A stretch of DNA of 64,000 nucleotides from JBKQHQ01 sp052148715. Lineage in GTDB: Bacteria > Pseudomonadota > Alphaproteobacteria > Rhizobiales > Xanthobacteraceae. Within the stretch, counting starts at the first letter, position 1. The number at the start of each line of letters is the position of its first letter. Made by a program: the position numbers and the translations under genes. Under the pieces are notes generated by a model that searched no databases, was not told where the DNA came from, and saw nothing but the letters and a program-made list of their open reading frames with translations. Location of the stretch: NCBI GenBank assembly GCA_052148715.1, contig JBKQHQ010000105.1, positions 1 through 64,000 on the forward strand, read 5' to 3'. Shown here piece after piece: positions 8,346 through 16,468 of the stretch.

Positions 8346-8884
8346 CGGCCGTAACCCCGCTGCCGCTCGACGCGATCGCCGATCCGGAGTTGCGCGATCT
8401 CATCGCCGAGGGCGAGGCCTTGGGCGTGCCGGACGCGCTGTTCTCGCGCATTCTCGCGCGCGCGCCGGCGCAAGGGAAACCTTTGCTGCGCGCACTCATC
8501 ATGAGCCACCGCGACGGCAGCGTCGACCACAGGCTCAAGGAGATCATCCGCGTCCAGCTCGCGCGCTTCGCGGGCGATCCGTATTTCTCGGGCCTGCGCT
8601 CGCGCAAGGCGCGCGAGGCGGGACTGACCGAGGCCGCGATCGATGCTGGATCGGGCGATTACGAGGACGAGCCGTCGTTCACCGAGGCCGAGAAATGTGC
8701 GTTGCGCTACGCCGACCAGATGTATCTCGATCCCAGCAAGGTCAATGCGGCGTTCTACGCCGAGCTGAAGACGCATTTCACCGAGGCGCAGATCATGGAG
8801 CTCGGCAGCTTCATCGCCCTTCACTACGGCATGCAGATGTTCATGCGGTCGTTGCGCGCGGCACTGCCGCGCGATGTTGCGTAA
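8342..8884 (+). CDS. AhpD-like (carboxymuconolactone decarboxylase family) paralogue lacking redox cysteines
   Basis: A 180-residue protein that aligns throughout with the preceding selenoprotein: HRLKEIIRVQLARFAGDPYFSGLRS corresponds to the segment around C79 and U82 there, but D-P-Y-F stands where C-S-Y-U is expected. The rest (KCALRYADQMYLDPSKVNAAF, IMELGSFIALHYGMQMFMRSL) keeps the family pattern. The ATG at 8342 overlaps the previous stop by 4 bp, so the two are probably translationally coupled. Loss of both redox residues suggests a structural partner subunit or a different, non-redox activity; this is inference. Confidence 0.8.
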   Translation: MTAVTPLPLDAIADPELRDLIAEGEALGVPDALFSRILARAPAQGKPLLRALIMSHRDGSVDHRLKEIIRVQLARFAGDPYFSGLRSRKAREAGLTEAAIDAGSGDYEDEPSFTEAEKCALRYADQMYLDPSKVNAAFYAELKTHFTEAQIMELGSFIALHYGMQMFMRSLRAALPRDVA

Positions 8885-8935
8885 AGGGCCTCGACCGGTA
8901 GCGAGCCGGCGAGATCGACCAGACGCCGTCTCTTT

Positions 8936-9343
8936 TCAGTCCGTCTCATACGGAGTGCGCGCTGCGGGCGGCGGGAATTGCCGCAGACCTTCGACGATCA
9001 CGGTCGTCAAGGACCTCGCCGTTTGGCTCATGCGCGCATAGTTGCTGATTTCGCGCTGGAGATGCTCGCCTTCGCTACGCAGCGCGTCGCGCGTGGATTG
9101 CAACTCGGTGATCACGCCTTCAATCTCTTCGGCCGTAGCGTTCGATACGCGATGGATCAGCTCAATCAGGTGATCGGCCCCGGCGTTGGCGGCGGGTAGC
9201 GGACGCAGCCGCTGCCGAAACGAGAGGTCGCGCCGCACGAATTCCCGCACCTCGCCCTCCAGCTCACCGGCCGCCGCCTCGGGCAGCGCGGACACCGCGG
9301 CTTGTTGGATCTCGTCCTGCCGTTCGGGTGAGTCGGCATGCAT
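8936..9343 (-). CDS. Hypothetical helical protein
   Basis: A 135-residue acidic protein with no family I recognise. The central part (DHLIELIHRVSNATAEEIEGVITELQSTRDALRSEGEHLQREISN, described by composition) has heptad-like spacing that suggests a coiled coil. The C-terminus is proline-rich. The ATG at 9343 is preceded on the minus strand by GGGGACGAAG. An open frame extends upstream, but its composition there is not protein-like. It is convergent with the redox operon. Confidence 0.5.
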   Translation of the reverse strand: MHADSPERQDEIQQAAVSALPEAAAGELEGEVREFVRRDLSFRQRLRPLPAANAGADHLIELIHRVSNATAEEIEGVITELQSTRDALRSEGEHLQREISNYARMSQTARSLTTVIVEGLRQFPPPAARTPYETD

Positions 9344-9526
9344 CTTCGTCCCCTGTCCATGATGCGCGCTGCTCGTGCGCAGATGAGGCCCCCAGCCCCG
9401 GAATTGCATCACCCGACTGCGGCGGCCTCGCGGCGGTCGTGCGGCGATGCTGGTGCGTTTGGTGCGGCCGAGCCTCATATGCTGAAAAAAATACCGGCGC
9501 CAAGACCGCCGATCAGAGCGGCGTAA

Positions 9527-9658
9527 TCGAGGGCGCAGTCGTGACATGTCAAGGCAATTTAATACCGCTCACCCCTAAAGCTGTTGCTGGCAGGCATCAA
9601 CATCGGTCTTGAAACGCCCGCACAGGCAGACATCACGTGACACGAAACGCAGCGCCGA
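9527..9658. repeat. Direct repeat, copy 1 (132 bp)
   Basis: Runs from TCGAGGGCGCAG to GCAGCGCCGA. It matches 12729-12859 at all but about ten positions, with one single-base indel. On the minus strand both copies read SALRFVSRDVCLCG followed by one differing residue and FKTDVDA, and both contain a TTGAC box. Copy 1 extends this minus-strand frame with further plausible codons to about 9720. It may be the 3' end of a small duplicated gene or a small mobile repeat. Confidence 0.85.
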
Positions 9659-9738
9659 CGAGGCACTTTCCAAGCCGGCACTCAACTTCACCGTTGCGCG
9701 CGCCACGGGCGCGACGCTGTTGAAAAGAGGGTGGGACG

Positions 9739-10030
9739 ATGCCGACCGTCGACGAATTCAGGCTGCGGCATATTCATCTGGTGGGTAGCGTTGGGCTCGA
9801 AAGCGGGTTGTCTTCCGCACCGCCGGACGCTTGCTCGGACCTTGTCCACAACGCATCCCCGACGGGGAACCGGGCGGACGCCGACTCTGGACCAGTTGGC
9901 AAATACCCGCTTCCTACGCCCGGATCCATCGGGGGCGATCCGTCCGACGACCAAGTTTCCCCTGCTCTGCCTCGCCGAAGGGGTCGCGGCCAAAGAGGTC
10001 TGTCTGCCGACACCGGTCGCCGTCATCCCT
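9739..10030 (+). pseudogene. Remnant of a MetE/UROD-like methyltransferase-family protein
   Basis: The start reads MPTVDEFRLRHIHLVGSVGLES, typical of the N-terminus of a family related to cobalamin-independent methionine synthase. The match then continues in another frame from 9810 (VFRTAGRLLGPCPQRIPDGE, then PGGRRLWTSWQ) and possibly in a third frame near 9935-10020 (FPLLCLAEGVAAKEV). At least one frameshift and loss of most of the normal length (over 300 residues) mark it as a decayed fragment. The assignment rests on remembered family motifs. Confidence 0.5.
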
Positions 10031-10158
10031 AGGGATGGTTCAAAAGGCTCGCCGTCGGAACAAGAACCTGTCGCGGTCTCGGTTGAGCAGGACTTCTTCG
10101 GATGCCCAAATGGAACCGCAGCTGCGCGGGCTCCGACGCGGCGTGCGGTTGGGCTTCG

Positions 10159-11859
10159 TTACGCAGCCCGGACCGTCGAAAGGAATTGATCTACTTCGCG
10201 CTTGAGATCATTGCTCTCGCTTGCGAGCGACCGCGCGGAGGAAAGGACCAGCGTGGAAGCCGAGCCGGTCTCGCTCGCGCCGCGGTTCACGTCCGTAATG
10301 TTAGTTGCGACCTGAGCGGTGCCCTGGGCTGCCTCGCCGATGTTCCGGGCAATCTCCTGCGTTGCCGCCCCCTGCTCCTCGACCGCCGCCGCGATCGTCG
10401 ATGAGATTTCGGAGATTCGTCCGATTGTGGCGCCGATCTCCTTGATCGCCGCAACCGACTCCTGTGTCGCAGATTGCATTCCGGCGATCTGGGAGGAGAT
10501 CTCGCCAGTCGCCTTCGCAGTCTGCGAGGCCAGCAGCTTCACCTCGGAGGCGACTACCGCAAAGCCTCGGCCAGCCTCGCCGGCGCGCGCAGCCTCGATG
10601 GTGGCATTGAGCGCGAGCAGATTGGTCTGCTCGGCAATCGCCGTGATAAGCTTCACGACGTCGCCGATCCGGCTCGCAGCCTGCGAGAGCTCATTGATGC
10701 GCGCGTCGGTCTGCTGCGCCTGCTTTACGGCCTCGCGCGCGATGCGGCTCGATTCGCGAACCTGGCGGCTGATCTCGCCAACCGAGGAGGTTAGCTCCTC
10801 CGTCCCCGAGGCAACCGATTGCACATTTGCGGAAGCCTGTTCCGACGCAGCCGCGACCGCGACCGAAAGTGACTGCGTTTCCTCCGCGGTCTTGGTCAGA
10901 GTCCCCGCAGCGGATTCGAGTTCCGCCGAGGCCGATGACACCGTGTCAACGATGCTGCCCACTGCCGCCTGAAACTGGTCAGCGAGGTTCTGCATGTCGG
11001 TCTTGCGCTGTGCCACGGCGCGCTGCTCCGCGGCGGCGTGTTCGGCGCGCAGGCGATCCGCCTCGATCATATTCGACTTGAAGATCTGTACTGCTTCGGC
11101 CATGCGACCAATCTCGTTCGTACAATCGGTCTCGGGAACCGTGACCGATTGATCACCTCCGGCAAGGGCGGTCATTGCCCGGGTCATCCCGGCGATAGGC
11201 CGGCTTATCGCACGCGCGACAAGCACCGTGACAATCACGGCCGCCGCCAACGCGACACCGAACAATGAAAGGAAGAGCAGGCGTGATTGCCTCTCGGCTT
11301 TGAACGCATCGTCGGTCGTCTGTTCGGTCTGTGTTGACTGAGTATTCCGCAGCTCAACGAGCTGCAATTTCACCTCCTCGAAGGTCTGGTCCGCATTAAT
11401 CAGGAATATGAACGCGGTTGCGGCATCAGAGGAGACCATGTCGAGCACGTTGGTGGCCGAATCCGAGTACTTTTCCAAGGCTGCTGCAGCTGCATCGCGT
11501 TGCGCCTTGTCCTGTGCGCCCAAGGCCCAACGATCGCCGAATTGAAGGAGTTCGTCCTTTGCTCGCTTGATATTGTCACGAGTACTCTTGGCCCCCTCTT
11601 CGACCTTCTTGGCCTCCTGACTGTTCGCCGCCCAGCTGACAGTCCGATAGAGATCCATATTGGCTTGTACTGTGAAATCCGAGGCACGAGCGACCGCCAG
11701 CGATTTGGGCATCGTCTGCTTCGCGAATTGGGACAGCGCTTCGCTTTGCCGCATCGCTCCGTACTGAGCCGCTGCGGCCATCGCGATCATAAAAAGAGTA
11801 ATCAGAACGGGTGCGAAAAAAACCTTGGTCGAGATTGATACGTTCTTGATGCTCAACAT
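10159..11859 (-). CDS. Methyl-accepting chemotaxis protein
   Basis: A 566-residue chemoreceptor. One transmembrane helix lies at about residues 12-34, then a helical periplasmic sensor region (four-helix-bundle type), a second helix near 195-215 (LFLSLFGVALAAAVIVTVLV), a HAMP linker (ISRPIAGMTRAMTALAGGD) and a cytoplasmic signalling domain with the conserved hairpin IAEQTNLLALNATIEAARAG. It signals through CheA/CheW, which are not in this window. The ATG at 11859 has GAGGGG six bases upstream. A small secreted Cache protein gene lies 87 bp upstream on the same strand and may be cotranscribed. The C-terminus ends STVRAA and has no CheR-docking pentapeptide. Confidence 0.95.
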   Translation of the reverse strand: MLSIKNVSISTKVFFAPVLITLFMIAMAAAAQYGAMRQSEALSQFAKQTMPKSLAVARASDFTVQANMDLYRTVSWAANSQEAKKVEEGAKSTRDNIKRAKDELLQFGDRWALGAQDKAQRDAAAAALEKYSDSATNVLDMVSSDAATAFIFLINADQTFEEVKLQLVELRNTQSTQTEQTTDDAFKAERQSRLLFLSLFGVALAAAVIVTVLVARAISRPIAGMTRAMTALAGGDQSVTVPETDCTNEIGRMAEAVQIFKSNMIEADRLRAEHAAAEQRAVAQRKTDMQNLADQFQAAVGSIVDTVSSASAELESAAGTLTKTAEETQSLSVAVAAASEQASANVQSVASGTEELTSSVGEISRQVRESSRIAREAVKQAQQTDARINELSQAASRIGDVVKLITAIAEQTNLLALNATIEAARAGEAGRGFAVVASEVKLLASQTAKATGEISSQIAGMQSATQESVAAIKEIGATIGRISEISSTIAAAVEEQGAATQEIARNIGEAAQGTAQVATNITDVNRGASETGSASTLVLSSARSLASESNDLKREVDQFLSTVRAA

Positions 11860-11946
11860 GCTGCACCCCTCGGCGATCCCGACCCGTGCCCGTGCCGGCG
11901 GCAACCCAGGCAGCGGCACGCCGACCCCAGGCGATGGTTGTATCCG

Positions 11947-12414
11947 CTACTCGTAGACCCCGGCGGCAATGATCACGTCGCCGACCTTGGTAAAGTAGGC
12001 CTTCTTGGAGGCAATCTTCTTGGTCGCGGGGTTGGGCCACTTATAAGTCACCCAGATATCATTGGCCGTCGATAGCGCGTCGACTATATCGTGGTTGAAG
12101 GTCTTGCCTTCGGCATCCTTCATGTCGATCTGCGGCTTGCCGATCAGCGCCTTGTTAACGCCATGCGCAAGCATGGTGAGTTTGCCGTCGTTTGCATCCA
12201 TGACCACGAGGTACAGATCTCCATCGACCCATTGCCCCTGAGTATCGCTGAATGCGGCAAGGGCCTTTTCTTTTCCTTCGGTCTTGAGGAAACCGACCGC
12301 CTTCTCGACGAATGCCTTGGCCTGTTCCGGTGTGTGGGCCGTCTGTGCCGTTACCGGGATGATGCCGAAACACAGACCCGCGAGCGTGAAGAGCGCAACG
12401 ATCAGTCTTTGCAT
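11947..12414 (-). CDS. Secreted single-Cache (sCache_2-like) domain protein
   Basis: A 155-residue protein with a cleavable signal peptide (MQRLIVALFTLAGLCFGIIPVTAQ) and one small Cache-like sensor domain: AKAFVEKAVGFLKTEGKEKAL, WVDGDLYLVVMD, then MLAHGVNKALIGKP and VTYKWPNPATKKIASKKAYF. It has no membrane anchor after the signal peptide and no output domain. It lies directly upstream of an MCP gene, and a homologue at 21496-21966 is also near an MCP. It may bind a ligand in the periplasm and present it to the receptor; that is inference. ATG at 12414. Confidence 0.8.
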   Translation of the reverse strand: MQRLIVALFTLAGLCFGIIPVTAQTAHTPEQAKAFVEKAVGFLKTEGKEKALAAFSDTQGQWVDGDLYLVVMDANDGKLTMLAHGVNKALIGKPQIDMKDAEGKTFNHDIVDALSTANDIWVTYKWPNPATKKIASKKAYFTKVGDVIIAAGVYE

Positions 12415-12933
12415 GTGAGGAACCTCGCGTTTGAGTGAAGAGGGTGCGACAGACGCTTCGGAATAGTCCGATGTCATCCTCCGCCGCCGAAAGCCGGCTT
12501 TAAGCCAGTCGTGGGGGATTTCGACCCGCTAAATTAAGTGAAGCGCCAACCAAGTTAACAATATCGTAAAGTTATATTCGCTTCGCATTTGTACGTAATG
12601 GCGATTCGTGACCTCTCATCGAGAGCGGCTGTGGCCTTCTCGAAATGTCTAAACTCCGCCTTGAGCTTGATCGGCTCACCCTCGAACCGCTCGGCTTCAT
12701 TTGTCCCTGGTCGGAAAATGCGTGCTGCTCGAGGGTGCAGTCGTGACACGTCAAGGCAATTTAATACCGCTCACTCCTAAACTGTTGCTGTCAGGCATCA
12801 ACATCGGTCTTGAAATGCCCGCACAGGCAGACATCGCGTGACACGAATCGCAGCGCCGAGTAGGAACATTTCAACAACGCCGCTCCGCAATGCGCGTTGC
12901 CACCCCAGAACCGGCGACAGCACGTGAGAGCAG
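12415..12933. other. Intergenic region carrying repeat copy 2
   Basis: Apart from the direct repeat at 12729-12859, I see no supported gene in these 519 bases. The part next to 12415 presumably holds the promoter of the Cache-MCP pair. An AT-rich stretch lies at 12530-12600. Confidence 0.5.
12729..12859. repeat. Direct repeat, copy 2 (131 bp)
   Basis: A near-identical copy of 9527-9658 in the same orientation, about 3.2 kb away, so the two copies bracket the pseudogene, the MCP and the Cache gene. In the shared minus-strand frame, two of the four differences are silent third-position changes, one changes Arg to His, and one creates a stop (TGC to TGA). Confidence 0.85.
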
Positions 12934-13566
12934 ATGCCGATTGACCCGATAATCACGGTTGGTGGCCTGTGCGCCGCTCTGGGCGCGGGTCTTGCTCTGG
13001 GCATCTTGTTGGGACGCTACGCCTGGCCGCGCGTGCCTCCGGTCGATCCGGCGACGATGGTCGCAGCCAGGGTCGATATTGCGCGCCTTGAGGAAGAATG
13101 CGCGACGCTGCAAAACCGCGCCGGCGACCTCGATATCCGATGCCGGGCCGCAACCGACGATGCACGAAAGGCGGCAGAAGACGTCGCCCGTTTGGCCGCA
13201 CGCATGGTCGGCTTCACGGCCATCGCTGAACAGGTCCTCGACCCGTGGCACGATACCGCTCCGAGGGAAGCCAATCTTGGTTCAGCACGCCTTGCGAGGC
13301 TGACGGAGCGTGATCCCGCAGGCACTGCCGAGCAGGCGGGGGCGTTCCCGGAAGCACCGGATTTCCTCGCACCGGAGTCCGAGAATACCGCCCGGCGCGA
13401 TTTGAAGAACGGCGCCGCCGCGGGGTCCAACAGCTCGCGAAAGCTGATCGACGCGATCGCTGATCCGTTGCGGGTAAGAGTTCAGCCGTCGCGCAAAAAG
13501 GTGGAAACGCGACGCTCGCACCGAAAAGCCGCAAAGCCGTCTCGCTCGAAGAGCCGAGGAAAATAG
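12934..13566 (+). CDS. Hypothetical membrane-anchored coiled-coil protein
   Basis: A 210-residue protein with one N-terminal transmembrane helix (about residues 8-28, GGLCAALGAGLALGILLG), an alpha-helical segment with heptad features (about 42-95, containing LEEECATLQNRAGDLDIRC) and a strongly basic C-terminal tail rich in Arg, Lys and Ser (about 180-210). No family is recognised. The layout resembles small envelope scaffolding proteins, but nothing indicates a function. It begins 75 bp after repeat copy 2. Confidence 0.6.
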   Translation: MPIDPIITVGGLCAALGAGLALGILLGRYAWPRVPPVDPATMVAARVDIARLEEECATLQNRAGDLDIRCRAATDDARKAAEDVARLAARMVGFTAIAEQVLDPWHDTAPREANLGSARLARLTERDPAGTAEQAGAFPEAPDFLAPESENTARRDLKNGAAAGSNSSRKLIDAIADPLRVRVQPSRKKVETRRSHRKAAKPSRSKSRGK

Positions 13567-13767
13567 GTGCCGCAAGACCCTGAGGTCGGGGTGGCGCGTC
13601 GGCGTGTTTCAAGGAACAAACTAGCCAAGGGCTCCGCCCTTGATATCCCTTGCGCCCGGGCGTGACGAGGGACCGAGGAGTCCACCCCCAAACGGGAACA
13701 AAATTCGCGTTAGCGGCACCATAACGGTCTAATGCGCGACGCGATGCCGCGCATGGCTCGCGCGCTC

Positions 13768-14862
13768 TCACATGCGTCCCTTGGCGCTGAAGCGCTCGAT
13801 CGCCCGTTCGTCCCATTCGAGGCCGAGGCCGGGTCCCCGGGCGGTCACCTTCCCGTCAACCGCCTGGTACGGCTCGGCGAGAATGGCGCCGGCAAGGTCG
13901 AGGTGCTCGAGCCAATGGGCGGTCGGTGTCACCGCCAGCACATGGGCGCTCGCTTCGATGAAGATATGGCTCGAGACCGGCAATGATGCGGCGTCGGCCT
14001 GACCCATGGCACGCATCCATCCGCTGACGCCGCCGATCTTCATAAGATCGAGCATGGCGAGGTCGCACGCGCCGGCCGCGATGGCGTTCGCCATGTCGCG
14101 GGGGAACCACCAGTTCTCGCCGGTCTGTACCGGTACGGCCGAGGCGGCGCGAACTTGCGCATGGCCGTGGATGTCGTCGGCTCCTACCGGTTCTTCCACC
14201 CAGTGAAGGTCGTGTTCCGCGAGCCGCGCGATCCTGCGTGACGCTTCGACCGGATTGAGCGACTGATTGTAGTCAACCATCAACGCGATGTCGGGGCCGA
14301 TCATGGCACGGACTGCGCCGACGGTCGCCAAATCTCGGTTGAGGTCGCCCTCGCCGACCTTGATCTTGATCCCTCGAAACCCCTGCTCGACGGAGCGAAA
14401 GATCGCCTTCTCATCCTCGGCGGGGTCGATGAGACCGTAGCTGTCATAGGCTTGCAGCGGCATCGGCGCTCCACCCAGAAGACGCACGACCGGCTGGTCG
14501 AGCATCCGCGCATTCGCATCCCAAAAGGCCATGTCGAGCCCGGAGACCGCCATGCCGATCAGCCCTTGCCATCCGATCAGTCGGAAGCGCCGGTCGAACT
14601 CGTTCATGCGCTCGACCGGCACGACCGGCTTGCCTTTGAGCTCGGGGGTGATTTCCTCAATGAAGCGCACCAAAGGCGCCAGCGCCGGCGGCGTATAGGC
14701 GAAAATGTAGGAGCGCCCGACAATCCCCTGATTGGTCACGACGTCGATCAGGACGAGCGGCGCCGAGGGGATCGTTCCGATGGCCGTGCGGATCGGCCGC
14801 GGCAAAGGCGCCAGCACCGGCCGCGCGCTGATGCTCTCAATCGTCAGTCTCACGCCGGCCAT
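13768..14862 (-). CDS. Mandelate-racemase-like enolase superfamily enzyme
   Basis: A 364-residue member of the mandelate racemase/muconate lactonizing group. It keeps the full mandelate racemase active-site set: the KxK base (GIKIKVGEG), metal ligands in MVDYNQSL, WVEEP and TGENWW, then LDLMKIGG, the SSHIFIE histidine base and the HWLEHLDL glutamate. The N-terminal capping domain also resembles mandelate racemase (RTAIGTIPSAPLVLIDV, SYIFAYTP). It likely racemises or dehydrates an alpha-hydroxy acid with Mg2+; true mandelate activity is not proven. The ATG at 14862 has GAGGAGA five bases upstream. No other mandelate pathway gene is adjacent. Confidence 0.88.
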   Translation of the reverse strand: MAGVRLTIESISARPVLAPLPRPIRTAIGTIPSAPLVLIDVVTNQGIVGRSYIFAYTPPALAPLVRFIEEITPELKGKPVVPVERMNEFDRRFRLIGWQGLIGMAVSGLDMAFWDANARMLDQPVVRLLGGAPMPLQAYDSYGLIDPAEDEKAIFRSVEQGFRGIKIKVGEGDLNRDLATVGAVRAMIGPDIALMVDYNQSLNPVEASRRIARLAEHDLHWVEEPVGADDIHGHAQVRAASAVPVQTGENWWFPRDMANAIAAGACDLAMLDLMKIGGVSGWMRAMGQADAASLPVSSHIFIEASAHVLAVTPTAHWLEHLDLAGAILAEPYQAVDGKVTARGPGLGLEWDERAIERFSAKGRM

Positions 14863-15048
14863 TGCCGTCTCCTCAGTTACCGCGGAGCCATGCCGCATCC
14901 TGTCAGGACGCGCCCGTCCGGCGCAAGGCGCGGCGGCTGGCACTGCTCCCTAGTTTTGCGGCGGACTAACGTTTCCGCAGCGATTCAATAAAATCCATGA
15001 TATCCCCCTATGCGGAGACCGGCTTCCTCGTTGAAAGGGGCAAGTGCC

Positions 15049-16461
15049 ATGACCAATTCCCCCGCGCCCTTGCAGCAAGGTAGCGTCGGCCCGGCCGCGG
15101 GTTGGCGCCGCCGCGCGGCGCTCGGCCCGTCGGAGCCAGCCACGGTTTCCCCGCGGGCGATCGATACCAGCGTTTTCGACCCCGCCTTTGCGCGCATCGC
15201 CGAAGGCGCGCCGATCGTGATGGTGCTCGGCGGCGCCGGCACCGGCAAGACCGTGTTCCTGCACGAGCTACGGCGCCGTGGCGGAATTGCCCAAGTCTTT
15301 TTGGCGCCGACTGGCGTCGCCGCGCTGCAGCTTGGGGGCCAGACCATCCACTCTTTCTTCGGCATCCCGCCGCGCATCCTCAATCCCGACGAGATCAAGC
15401 CGCGCTCGCGCGCCCGCAAGCTCTTGCGCAAGATCGACCGTCTGGTGATCGACGAGGTGTCGATGGTGCGCTGCGACCTGCTCGATGTCATGGACCGCTG
15501 CCTGCGGCTCGCGCGCGAGCGGCCGGAGCCGTTCGGCGGCGTGCAGGTGATCCTCGTCGGGGATTTCTTGCAGCTGCCCCCGGTCGTCCCATACGGCGAG
15601 CAAGCCGTGCTCGCGCGCATGGGCTTCACCGGGCCCTATGCCTTCGACGCCAAGGTCTTGCGCGAAGCGCCGGTGGCGCGGGTGCCGTTCACCATCGTTC
15701 ACCGTCAGACCGACCAGGTCTTTGTGCAGCACCTCGACCATATTCGCCGCGGCGAGAGGGTTCTCGAAGCGATCGATGCGCTGAACGCGGCGTGTTGCGG
15801 CGACCATCGGCCGCACTGCACGCCCGTGGTGCTCGCGCCGACCAATGCCCGGGTCGACAGCTACAATCACCGCGGCCTAGCTTTGCTCAACACAATGGAT
15901 CAGACCTATGTCGGGCAGAGCAAGGGTGAGTTCGATCTGGCGAGCGACCGGCTGCCGGTCCCTGAGACACTCGCGCTCAAGGTCGGCGCGCGGGTGATGA
16001 TCGTGCGCAATGACGCGGCGCGGCGCTTCGTCAACGGATCGGTGGGCACGGTGACGAGGCTCGCCGAGCAGAGCGTTTTCGTGCGGCTCGATGCTGGAGA
16101 CGAAGTGGAGATCGAGCCGGTGAGTTGGGAGCGCATCCGCTATGCGTGGGACGAAGCCGCCGGACGGGTCGAGGCCCATGTGGTCGGCAGCTACACGCAG
16201 CTGCCCCTGGTCCATGCCTGGGCCTCGACCATGCACAAGGCGCAAGGCCTCACGCTCAACGACGTCCGCATCGACTTTTATAACGGCGCCTTCGCGCCGG
16301 GGCAGGCCTATGTGGCGCTGTCGCGCGCCCGCTCGCTGGCCGGCCTGTCGCTCGCCCGCTCGCTGCGCCCCAGCGATGTACGGGTCGACCGCCGCGTCGC
16401 GCAATTCATGGCGGCGTTTGAGGGCGATATGCCGCTGCTTTCGCCGATGCCGGAAGACTGA
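15049..16461 (+). CDS. Pif1/RecD-like superfamily 1B helicase
   Basis: A 470-residue DNA helicase. Walker A GGAGTGKT lies near residues 61-68, then TGVAALQLGGQTIHSFF (motif Ia), Walker B VIDEVSMV, motif III VGDFLQLPPV, motif IV-like VPFTIVHRQ, and C-terminal motifs MHKAQGLTL and YVALSRAR. This order is typical of Pif1 family 5'-3' helicases found sporadically in bacteria. The ATG at 15049 follows GAAAGGGG. It is divergent from the mandelate racemase-like gene. Role: unwinding DNA or RNA-DNA structures during repair or replication; the specific role is unknown. The DNA-repair pair Ada/oxygenase lies immediately downstream, convergent. Confidence 0.9.
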   Translation: MTNSPAPLQQGSVGPAAGWRRRAALGPSEPATVSPRAIDTSVFDPAFARIAEGAPIVMVLGGAGTGKTVFLHELRRRGGIAQVFLAPTGVAALQLGGQTIHSFFGIPPRILNPDEIKPRSRARKLLRKIDRLVIDEVSMVRCDLLDVMDRCLRLARERPEPFGGVQVILVGDFLQLPPVVPYGEQAVLARMGFTGPYAFDAKVLREAPVARVPFTIVHRQTDQVFVQHLDHIRRGERVLEAIDALNAACCGDHRPHCTPVVLAPTNARVDSYNHRGLALLNTMDQTYVGQSKGEFDLASDRLPVPETLALKVGARVMIVRNDAARRFVNGSVGTVTRLAEQSVFVRLDAGDEVEIEPVSWERIRYAWDEAAGRVEAHVVGSYTQLPLVHAWASTMHKAQGLTLNDVRIDFYNGAFAPGQAYVALSRARSLAGLSLARSLRPSDVRVDRRVAQFMAAFEGDMPLLSPMPED

Positions 16462-16468
16462 TCAAGCA

